Positions 17,158 through 26,006 of a stretch of DNA of 28,828 nt are shown here, piece after piece. Position numbers and translations under genes: made by a program. The stretch's first letter is position 1, and each line of letters begins with the position of its first letter. Under the pieces are notes generated by a model. That model had not been told where the DNA came from and did no database searches. It saw nothing but the letters and a program-made list of their open reading frames with translations. The stretch comes from Zancudomyces culisetae (lineage: Eukaryota; Kickxellomycota; Harpellomycetes; Harpellales; Legeriomycetaceae): positions 1-28,828 of the forward strand of contig LSSK01001670.1 of assembly GCA_001969505.1 (NCBI GenBank). The letters are read 5' to 3'.

Positions 17158-20100
17158 TCAGATACCAGTGGATTCGCCCTTATTCTTCTTCATAAAAAAT
17201 GGTAGAATGGCATTGTTGAGTTTATTAACTACGCCGCCTTTCTTGGATCTCAAACTGACTTCTGATCCTCGTGTTTGGGAAAAAGCCCTGCTGCTGAGTG
17301 CATTGGATTGATCTATATCGGCTTCATCTATAATACCTCTTTCGCTCCCAAGAGAAAAATCAGGCGAATACAAGGGGCTGCTCATGGTCTGTGTAAAACT
17401 AGAAACTGGGTTGTTAAGATTATTTTCGGAAGTTGTATACGCACTTGCAGATGCAGTAAAGTCATTTGATTTGTTGTGAACCAGCGATAGCAAACTTGCA
17501 CGAAGTCCGGCGCTGCGTTTGTTGGAAGGATTATGTGTCTGTGTTGAGGCCACTGACCGCAATGGGTTGGTACTCCTACTCGCCAAAAGGGATGTTTCAT
17601 GACCCTCGCCAAAAGAGCGAACACCAGAGACGCTGGTTAGCGCAGAGGGCTCCTTTTTAATCGTGGTCTCAACAGATGTGTGGCTAAACTTACCAGAAAT
17701 GGCTCTCTTTGGAAGCAGATATTTAAGTGCTAGGACCCAGTTGTAGTGCTCTGCATGGCTTCTCGCTTTGATTCTAATGTATTTTTTGTCGCTGTATACA
17801 TAGATACTAAGATTGGTAAAGTCATATGGGTCATTTATTGAGGGGTTGTCTGCGAGAACTCGGAAGTGTTTAATGTTTAGCTGCTTGGCAGGGGATTGTT
17901 GTGAATCCAGCTTGAAAAGCGCATTGATAAAATTAGACGTTTCAGGCGCGGTGGAATTTGGTGGTTGTTTGGACCAGTTGAGCATTTTGGTGTATGGATG
18001 GATCCAAAAATAATAAACGTATTTGTCCGAAATAGAATCCAAACTGCCCTGTATAATTTTAGACTTGCTGAGTTTCAGCAAGTACGAGCCTATCATTGTG
18101 TATGAAATTGCCTCAATCACGTGCTTACTAATTTTAGTAAACAACAATGCATCAAGAGGATCACCAGGTCGACTAAACACAAGAGTTCTGGCCAATGCTT
18201 CAGAGTGGGCGTTCTGCTCGTGCTCCGATTCAGGTGTGTTTTGAGGACTTTTGTTTTCAGAAACTGTGGATTTTGCGTGGTTCTTGGTGGCAGATTTGTG
18301 TGATTTCTTGCTCTTGATTGACTTGGGAATGTGAACCACTCGCGACTCAGCAGGTACTGGATAAGGCTTTTTGTGGTGTGTATATTCTTTTAGAGGTGCT
18401 GTCACGTATTTGGTGGTAGCAAGCGAATGAAGAATTGTGGCTCCATGCTCATCCTCAAAAGTCATGTCATCAAAATGCTTACTAGTTGTGATAGCTGAAT
18501 CTTCAGAATTGCTTCTTGACGCTGAATCATGAAGTGATAAATCAGCTGTCCCTATTGCACCTACCCTCCGAAGAGACTTATGAACATCTTTTTGCGAGGG
18601 ACGTTTATGGTATGGTGCTGGAAGTAGCCCACTGCTTCGCGATGTCTTTCTAAGAACTTGCAGCTCATCCATATCGCTGTAGTAACAGGTTTCGGCCTCA
18701 GCCTCAGCCTCGATCTCAGCTTCAATTTCGACCCTTCGTCGTGCAGACACTGTGTTGTACTTAAGGCTTTCCCGTCTTCCCCTAAACTCACCAAACAGCC
18801 CTGAAATTAATGTGCTCGTAAGTTTGCTCTTTTCCAGCTCGTGTCGCTCAGAGAGTAGCGCATCCATACTACCAACGAGTGCCCTCGCATTGCTTTGCTC
18901 GGTTTGTCTGATATTATCATTCGACATATCTACACCTTTAGTAGCAATAACTCCACCAAACGCCGCCTCGGCTCCGCTAGTATCTTCGGTTTGAACACAC
19001 ACATTCGAAAAATCTAAGGGTATAGTCTGTGTATGAACCTCGCCAACCATGACGTCGTATGTTTGTGTACAAACCTCGGTAATTTCTACCTTCTTAGAAC
19101 TCTCTGTCTGAACGCTCGCTTGAACCATTTCCAGAATATTCTCTGTTTGGGTGCATATGTCAAGGGCTTCAGTCTTTGTGTTCATACTCTCTGTTTGTAT
19201 CCCATTGTCCTCGACCTCTGTAACAGATTCGGTTTGAGTAAAGATCTCTGCCGTACATCCAATTTCACTAAGAGTTTCTGTTTGTATAGATGATTCTGAT
19301 ATCTCTGTAAAAAATTCCGTTTGTATGGACATGTTCTTTGGTTCCAAAGGTTGGTCTGTTTGAGTAAAAGTATCTTCAGTATATCCGATCTCGCTAAGAG
19401 TTTCGGTTTGTATAGATGATTCGGATATTTCTGTAAAAGATTCCGTTTGCATAGACATGTTGTTTGGTTCCAAAGGTTGGTCTGTTTGAGTAAAAGTATC
19501 TTCAGTATATCCGATCTCGCTAAGAGTTTCGGTTTGAATAGACATACTCTTTGGTTCTATAGGCTGATCGGTTTGAGTAAAGACTTCTGTAATGTATCCA
19601 ATCTCGCTAAGAGTTTCGGTTTGTATAGATATACTCTTTGGTTCCAAAGGTTGGTCTGTTTGAATAGATGATTCGGATATTTCTGTAATAAACTCTGTTT
19701 GAGTAAAGATATCTTCAGTGTATCCAATTTCGCTAAGAGTTTCAGTTTGCATGGACATGTTCTTTGGTTCCAAAGGTTGATCGGTTTGAGTAAAGATATC
19801 TTCAGTATATCCGATCTCGCTAAGAGTTTCGGTTTGTATAGATGATTCGGACATTTCTGTAACAGACTCTGTTTGAATAAAGACTTCAGTTGTGTATCCA
19901 ATCTCGCTAAGAGTTTCAGTTTGCATCATCTCATTCACAAATTCAACAAAATCAGTTTGCGTATGCGCTTCGTTCAAACAGCCAATATCCCTCAAACTTT
20001 CTGTCTGCACTGCAAGCTCATCAAGCTGTATCAAAATTTCTGTTTGAATGGACATTTCTTTGTTCTCTGGCTGTAATTCTGTTTGGGTACACACCTCAGT

Positions 20101-23097
20101 TGTGTTTCTTCCGGCTTCCATTTTATCAACCTGTACATGAACTTCCTTATCTGCATCTGTATAAAAATCTGTCGTGATTGTTTGAGTACATGAATCGCTT
20201 GTTGCTTTATCCAAGTGCTCGCCCAATGAACGCATGTTAAGATTTCGTTTTGCCACACCCGATTCCAGCTCGGGTTCTTGATCTTTAAGACACTCATCCT
20301 GGTGCTCGAGGTTCAAGTCTATCTGGGTATCTGAATCGTTGCGATCATCAGTAGCCTGGACACCAACGCTATTCGATTTTTTGAACTCGCCATTTTCATT
20401 TTTGCTAGGTAATGCTGCGTTTTGAAGTTCTGAAGCTAAGCTACTGAATCCATCAGTGTATTGGTAATCATCACGTAGCGAGTTTGCCTCCTTTCTATCG
20501 AATGTCGCATCGTCAGAAGAACCCATCAGTGGTGTTCTGAACTTATAGTTGTTAGAATCCTGTCCTCTTCTAAGCCGTTGCATTTTTTGTTTGTACGACT
20601 TTATATACCTGTCATCGCTATCTTCAGAGCTTCCTGTTTCGCTTTCGGATGCACTAGAGTGCCTATCGTTGTTAGATGGGCGCCGTCTACTGGATTTAAA
20701 CGGTGACGATCCGTATGAAGGCTTTTTCTTGGCCTGAGAAAGTATCCGGCCATTACGATACGCTTTTACCAATTCATCATCCTGTAATGATGGTGATCTC
20801 AGATTGGGTATATTTTCGTATCCAGCCATACTGTTTGCTTCGTCTTCAATCATACCTCCACCTTGTTTGATTGCTTGACCAACCGCGTCCAGACCAACCC
20901 CGACTTCTAGCTCAGGATGCATTACTTTGATCTCCTCCAGTCGATTCTGTGCTACCTTTAGCAGTCGCTGCAGATTTGAGGAATAATTTTTTTCTTGCTG
21001 ATATACCTCTGTCATTTTTTGCAACTTTTCTTGTGTTTCTTTTTGCAGATTATCAGCCTCCATGTGTTGTTGTGTTTTTTCTAATACAGAAATGTCTGTA
21101 ACTGAAACATTCGCAAACCCACGAGTTGACTGTCCAGTCTCCCTACCCTTTCGGTGTCCCTGTTTTGTCTGATCTTGCTCCAACTTCAACTTAAGAGTTT
21201 GAATTTCCTGTGCCATTTCTCGCACTTTATCGCTATGCTGAATACTAGATGTATTTATCTCACTACGAAGATTTTCAATATCTCTTTCATAAGCGGTTTG
21301 ATTATTTTTGTACTTTTTGGTAAGCTCAGCTTCGGTTGCTTTTAGCGCATCTACCTTCTCATTAGCTTGGACCAACATATTTGACTTTTTGGCAACCTCG
21401 ACTTCCGTCCGCTTCAATGTTGCCTCCAACAGCTTGACTTTTGCCTGTAATGCATCATTTTCACTCTGCAAATTGTACATTTGTTCGTCCATTAATTCCA
21501 GCTGTTCGGCTGCTCTTTTGTATCTTTTTGATTCTACATCCTTTTCAAGTAGAAGCGTTTGAAGCTCATCAGCTTTGTCATTGGTTTCTATGCCTCTATC
21601 AATTAGTGCCAAATCAAACTTCTCCACTTTTTCTATCAAATCTCTCCCCATCTCTGTAGCCTTAATAAGCATTGACATCATCTCAAAGTGTTTCCAATCT
21701 GTTTTTTCGTGAACATCCAATCCCACATCCCCATTTTCGTCCTCGAATCGCAGCAAGGTTGTTGTGTGTGGCGACGTCATTCTTCTATTTATCTTGTCTC
21801 TTCTACTAGAAAGACTGTCAAGTTCTCTGCCTTTAAAACCATTATTACTCTTTGGTGTTACATTAACACTAAATAAATCCAATCCCAAAACATCCTCGTC
21901 CGTGTTTTTGGAGTAGGCCGAATTATTATTCCCCTTCATTTTTGTCGGTGTTGCCATGCTATTTTTCATGCTATCTCCTTCATGTCTTGGGCTTTTAAGA
22001 TTTAATATTACCTTAAAGTAGTCTTTACGAAACGCTTCAAATTCGCTGGCTACCCTTTTTTCACGGCGCAAGTCTATCCGTGGCTTTTTCTCCACCTTTG
22101 CCTCGCTTACCTCAAGCTTTTTGTTTCTTTCCTGCTCTAAAATTGACGTTAAATTGTGGTTTTGTATGCTTTTCTCATCGTAAGCTGCCTGCATTTCCTG
22201 CAGCCTAGTCAATAACTCTATATTCAACGATTTCCTGCGTGAAAGCGAACCCTGTGTTCCTCCAGGTGTCCCTTCTGTCGTTTTTGACGTTTTTGTTGGC
22301 GTTTTAAAATTGTATGGTACTTCTTCTCCGATCCGCTCTCGCTTTTGAGCTGTATTGTCACCCATTCCTGAGTTAGTAGCTTTTTCTATCTGTTTTTCAT
22401 TTTCCGTCTCTATTTCTGTCTCTATATCCGTCTGAAGCATACTATCAATCTCTTCCTCTGTTATATGATCTCCAAACTCTTCACTGGACTCTTCATGGCC
22501 TCTATCCCCTATACTCAACTCCCTTTTAATTTCCACCGTGCTCTTCTTTTCATCCTCACCGCTATCGTACCCAATCGGTACATCATGCTCGCCTCTTCTG
22601 ATTTCCGTGGATACACTCTCCAAACTTGAACCATTTGACCTCTGGTTTTCGTTTTTACCAAGTACATCCTTTTGACTCTTATTTGTCTCTACCTTGGTAA
22701 CTTTTCTCTTTCCCTCTACGCCAGTGACGTTTAAACCCTCCCTTACTAGATCTCCTTTTGTTGATAATAGGCTGGTTTTGCTGGACTCCGAATCTCTAGT
22801 GCCACTTCCTCCATATTGCTTTTTCTGCGACTGCCTCAGATAAGGAAATTTAGATTTATTCGTCTTAGCAATCAGCTTTTCTCTACACGCCTCACACCGC
22901 ATAATATGCATTATACGTCTATCTGTATTTTGCGTTAAAAGTAACATCGATTTAACATCCTCCGCGTTATCCTTGTCCTTTGATTTTGACATGCTCGCAT
23001 TCGAGCTCGAGGAAACAGACTTTTTTAGTTTTTGTTTCGGTCTTCCTCCGCTCACTTCAGCACTCCTATCCTTCTCCCTTCTTGGTTTCTTGACCAT
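17158..23097 (-). CDS. NUM1: Num1-like cortical anchor protein (coiled coil, QT-repeat array, PH domain)
   Basis: A 1979-residue protein with an ATG at 23097 and no intron. Order: basic Ser/Lys-rich N-terminus with a CxxC pair (C68, C71); short coiled coil about 291-330; long coiled coil about 466-641; a further one about 670-725; a Ser/Arg-rich stretch about 780-860; a repeat array with 28 QT motifs at 972-1369; an acidic/Ser linker; a PH domain of the Num1/Mcp5 type at about 1655-1795, with the signatures SYTMIGSYLLKL and YFWIHPYTKMLNWS; and a 185-residue tail with two more TQT motifs. In S. cerevisiae Num1 the PH domain binds PI(4,5)P2 at the plasma membrane, and the N-terminal coiled coil anchors mitochondria and dynein for spindle positioning. 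S. cerevisiae Num1 is 2748 residues and also carries a central tandem repeat. The PH type and architecture support the call; the repeat sequence is distinctive to this protein as far as I can judge. Confidence 0.88.
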   Translation of the reverse strand: MVKKPRREKDRSAEVSGGRPKQKLKKSVSSSSNASMSKSKDKDNAEDVKSMLLLTQNTDRRIMHIMRCEACREKLIAKTNKSKFPYLRQSQKKQYGGSGTRDSESSKTSLLSTKGDLVREGLNVTGVEGKRKVTKVETNKSQKDVLGKNENQRSNGSSLESVSTEIRRGEHDVPIGYDSGEDEKKSTVEIKRELSIGDRGHEESSEEFGDHITEEEIDSMLQTDIETEIETENEKQIEKATNSGMGDNTAQKRERIGEEVPYNFKTPTKTSKTTEGTPGGTQGSLSRRKSLNIELLTRLQEMQAAYDEKSIQNHNLTSILEQERNKKLEVSEAKVEKKPRIDLRREKRVASEFEAFRKDYFKVILNLKSPRHEGDSMKNSMATPTKMKGNNNSAYSKNTDEDVLGLDLFSVNVTPKSNNGFKGRELDSLSSRRDKINRRMTSPHTTTLLRFEDENGDVGLDVHEKTDWKHFEMMSMLIKATEMGRDLIEKVEKFDLALIDRGIETNDKADELQTLLLEKDVESKRYKRAAEQLELMDEQMYNLQSENDALQAKVKLLEATLKRTEVEVAKKSNMLVQANEKVDALKATEAELTKKYKNNQTAYERDIENLRSEINTSSIQHSDKVREMAQEIQTLKLKLEQDQTKQGHRKGRETGQSTRGFANVSVTDISVLEKTQQHMEADNLQKETQEKLQKMTEVYQQEKNYSSNLQRLLKVAQNRLEEIKVMHPELEVGVGLDAVGQAIKQGGGMIEDEANSMAGYENIPNLRSPSLQDDELVKAYRNGRILSQAKKKPSYGSSPFKSSRRRPSNNDRHSSASESETGSSEDSDDRYIKSYKQKMQRLRRGQDSNNYKFRTPLMGSSDDATFDRKEANSLRDDYQYTDGFSSLASELQNAALPSKNENGEFKKSNSVGVQATDDRNDSDTQIDLNLEHQDECLKDQEPELESGVAKRNLNMRSLGEHLDKATSDSCTQTITTDFYTDADKEVHVQVDKMEAGRNTTEVCTQTELQPENKEMSIQTEILIQLDELAVQTESLRDIGCLNEAHTQTDFVEFVNEMMQTETLSEIGYTTEVFIQTESVTEMSESSIQTETLSEIGYTEDIFTQTDQPLEPKNMSMQTETLSEIGYTEDIFTQTEFITEISESSIQTDQPLEPKSISIQTETLSEIGYITEVFTQTDQPIEPKSMSIQTETLSEIGYTEDTFTQTDQPLEPNNMSMQTESFTEISESSIQTETLSEIGYTEDTFTQTDQPLEPKNMSIQTEFFTEISESSIQTETLSEIGCTAEIFTQTESVTEVEDNGIQTESMNTKTEALDICTQTENILEMVQASVQTESSKKVEITEVCTQTYDVMVGEVHTQTIPLDFSNVCVQTEDTSGAEAAFGGVIATKGVDMSNDNIRQTEQSNARALVGSMDALLSERHELEKSKLTSTLISGLFGEFRGRRESLKYNTVSARRRVEIEAEIEAEAEAETCYYSDMDELQVLRKTSRSSGLLPAPYHKRPSQKDVHKSLRRVGAIGTADLSLHDSASRSNSEDSAITTSKHFDDMTFEDEHGATILHSLATTKYVTAPLKEYTHHKKPYPVPAESRVVHIPKSIKSKKSHKSATKNHAKSTVSENKSPQNTPESEHEQNAHSEALARTLVFSRPGDPLDALLFTKISKHVIEAISYTMIGSYLLKLSKSKIIQGSLDSISDKYVYYFWIHPYTKMLNWSKQPPNSTAPETSNFINALFKLDSQQSPAKQLNIKHFRVLADNPSINDPYDFTNLSIYVYSDKKYIRIKARSHAEHYNWVLALKYLLPKRAISGKFSHTSVETTIKKEPSALTSVSGVRSFGEGHETSLLASRSTNPLRSVASTQTHNPSNKRSAGLRASLLSLVHNKSNDFTASASAYTTSENNLNNPVSSFTQTMSSPLYSPDFSLGSERGIIDEADIDQSNALSSRAFSQTRGSEVSLRSKKGGVVNKLNNAILPFFMKKNKGESTGI
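17666..18135 (-). other. NUM1: PH domain segment of NUM1
   Basis: Approximate coding extent of the Num1/Mcp5-type PH domain, residues about 1655-1810. It starts near HVIEAISYTMIG, passes the conserved aromatic segment YYFWIHPYTKMLNWS and ends at the C-terminal helix HYNWVLALKYLLPKRA. The expected role is phosphoinositide binding at the plasma membrane. Confidence 0.8.
18991..20196 (-). repeat. NUM1: Tandem QT-motif repeat array within NUM1
   Basis: Coding-strand repeats of 39-48 bp units encode residues 968-1372. The central part (about 19250-19945) consists of near-identical copies of three modules: QTETLSEIGYTEDIFT (16 residues), QTDQPLEPKNMSM (13) and QTEFITEISESSI (13), shuffled in order. 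The outer copies are more diverged but keep the QT. Counting by eye gives 28 QT dipeptides. Confidence 0.95.
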
Positions 23098-25458
23098 ATC
23101 TAAGCTTTCTTTTTTATATTGGCCTGTTTGTATAGCGTATTAGGTAATATATATAGTTTTAGCTGTCTTGTTTTAGTTTAGTATTTGTGTTTTACAATTT
23201 CGTATTCTTCCTAATACCATTCCCTTTAAGTTAATTAAATGTCTTAGACCACCATTCTACGATGAGTGTAAGAGTAATTCAACACAGAAATAAATAAAGC
23301 GTGAAAATCAAAATTATATCTCTTCTTGCTTTTGCATTAGCATATGTAGCCCAAACTTTGTAGATTTTGTCACAATAACACTTCAATGCGTGTGAAATTG
23401 TTTGTGGTAGCTGGTACCTCACTTTTACTTGAAGCTAGGACAAATTCGCTTATCCTATTATTGTTTATAAATTGAATGAGTTTTTTAAAAGTACTTTTGT
23501 TTTTGCCCAGTATTTTGTTTTTCCCCCGAACTTTGGTATCGGATACTTTTCAATCACCCGCTGATTTTTTTTATATTATCTCGATATTCGGTTCTTAATC
23601 CTATGGCAAAAAAAGAATATAAGAAATAGAACGACTAATTCTCAAGCCAGATTTTTGCCCGTTTAACCGTAAAAATTTCCTGTCGCGTGTATATCTATTA
23701 CACGATTTTTTGTCTTTGTTTGATTATAATATATTGTAGAAATTTATCTCGGTAAATTCTAGAGATCTCTATTATGCATTTACGTGTTCTAGATACAGAT
23801 ATTGATATATCTTTTTTGCATGAAAAAAAAAATTCGTCGGTCTCATTTATTTTGAACAAATTTTGTATCTTTTAGTAATCATTTATTAGCGAACTTGCAA
23901 GAAGAAAAAAAGCAATGGTAATTATTGCTTTATATTGTTTTGTTTTTTTTCTATTTGCTGGTATGGCCATATAATCTTTTGTTTAATCGAATGGATTTAG
24001 GCATTATTGTTGCAAATGAAAAGGTCACTTGATGGAAATGAGTCTTATTATCTGGATTATACTGCAGAAAGAGAGGTGGATTTTGCATTGGTTATGGTGG
24101 CTTCCTTGTTTTGACTTTAGGGCCTTGTTGTTCAAACACATCCAAATATTTCTGTTTTCGCCAATTTATTAAAAAGCTGATAATGCGCATACCAATTACA
24201 AACTTGCTAACAAAGAAAAAAGTTAAAACTTATTCCAAAGCAAAACAAACGATATGCTCAAGTTTTCGTTTTGTCCTCTTCACTAATAGTGGATTTGTCT
24301 GTTTTTACGTAATTTATCGGTAATCTATGAACACAAAAACAATAAAAAAAATTTTCAGAGACGATTTAATGATGTTAGGGGGTAAGCTGGTGCATCTTCT
24401 TTTTTTTTGCCTTGTTTCTCTATATATTTTTTTTGCATTATACCACTTGGCTTTGCTTTCTTTTCAGATTGATTGCCACTATTTTTTTGGAGTGTTACTT
24501 TTGCCGGGTAGTGGTTATAACCTCAATGTAATTATGCGCTAATTGTGTTCATAATTTCTAAAAACTCGTATAGTGCCTGATTTTCTTGTCTGGTACCATG
24601 ACTATTTAGAAAGTTGCTCAAATCAAATAATACGTTGTATATATACTGCTGATTTGAGTTACATATAAATCCAAAAATAACTGCAGCTTGATACTGTATA
24701 TTGTTTTTACCTTTTAAAAAAACCAATATTTATTTGCTCTTAGCAGTCCAGTTCAAAATACGAAACTATGTTCCCTTTAAATTCAATTCTTTATTTCCCT
24801 TCTCCAACCACATTTTCACATAAAATAACACAATGACAAAAAGAAAACAAAACTAATCATGCTTTACTCGTCCTTGTCCTACATCTTTTCTAATTTCCCT
24901 GAGTTAAACTCTTTTCTTTTTTTTCGCTGAGTGTTACTACCCTCCCCTTTTCACCTTTCACCTTTCACCTTTCACCTCTGTTATCTGTAATCCGTGGGTT
25001 CAAATTAGTACGCCTTATTTTTCTTGAACGTAGTGTGTCTTTTTCTCAGTTATGCTCAGAACCACAGGATTTCACTACTGCTTTTATTGCACAACACTCA
25101 ACATTCAGTGCCTAATACCTCACCATCTTTGATGTTGGATAGATGTGTATTCGCTTTTATTTAACCACTTTTACTGTTACCCATGTTATTACTTTACCAG
25201 TCCGGCACAATACACAATTCTACTTTTCAATACATATTCTCTCCCTACCCCTCCCTTCCTTTCTTCCACTAACGTTAGACACTCATAACAAAACTATATC
25301 CTCATAACCACTTTACATGTTTCAACACATTTCGCTCTTTTTATTCATTTTTTGAATATGCTAATCACCCCCCCCTTTAAAAAAACATATGCACAAGTTT
25401 ATACACTAATACTAAAAGAAGAAAAAATAAAAATAAATCAATTTTGATTACTCAGGCT
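23098..25458. other. Long intergenic region upstream of NUM1, downstream of the LysM gene
   Basis: 2.36 kb with no convincing gene. It should carry the NUM1 promoter (near 23098-23700) and the terminator of the LysM/hevein gene (near 25380-25458, T-rich and A-rich). It contains a CACCTTT heptamer repeat at 24952-24976. Two successive plus-strand frames (24111-24323 and 24327-24542) are Phe/Leu-rich translations of T-rich DNA. A 64-codon minus-strand frame (24532-24726) has a more protein-like composition but no ATG. I find no tRNA; the GGTTCAAAT near 25008 lacks a T-stem. Confidence 0.55.
24952..24976 (+). repeat. CACCTTT heptamer repeat
   Basis: Three perfect CACCTTT units plus a fourth CACC, in a C/T-rich stretch. 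It lies about 480 bp beyond the stop of the LysM/hevein gene. Confidence 0.85.
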
Positions 25459-25965
25459 TCAATAATTAGCCAAACCAGCCATTTTCAGGACACAATTTGA
25501 TTGACATCCCTTTCCACAATGCAAGTCTGTGTTGCCACAAAATCCATACGCGCTGCAGCATGCACCAGTAGGACACTGTCTGTTGTCTGGTGTTTCCCTT
25601 CCACACTGGACAGCACTGTTTGGTGGGAGAGGTGGCGCTGTTCCTGCATCTAAACAAATCAAGGATCCTGCTCTTAAGCTACCACATCCTCCCCACCCTG
25701 AGTTTGACTTGTTGAATTTTTCAAGATCATCTATTGTGATTCCAAAATCCTGTGAAATCAAGTAGCACGTATCCCCGAGCTCCACCCTATATAACGTGCA
25801 ACCTCCTGGACTCGATCCTGCGGCTTGTTGTTGCTGAGGTTGCTGAGGTTGTTGCTGTTGCTGAGGTTGTTGAGGTTGTTGAGGTTGCTGAGGTTGTTGA
25901 GGTTGTTGCTGTTGCTGGGGTTGTTGCTGGGGTTGTTGTTGCTGGGGTTGTTGTTGCTGAGGTTT

Positions 25966-26006
<41 letters not shown>

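Noticed and set aside
18991-20196. Repeat array considered as a CRISPR-like or non-coding satellite
   Set aside because: The repeats lie in frame within NUM1, differ by codon-scale changes and have no spacer structure.
24111-24542. Two consecutive same-frame plus-strand ORFs separated by one stop codon
   Set aside because: They were considered as one gene with a nonsense mutation, but the Phe/Leu/Ile-rich composition follows from T-rich DNA and no family pattern appears.
25000-25025. GGTTCAAAT resembling a tRNA T-loop/B-box
   Set aside because: Flanking bases do not pair as a T-stem, and no A-box or acceptor stem lies at the right distance.
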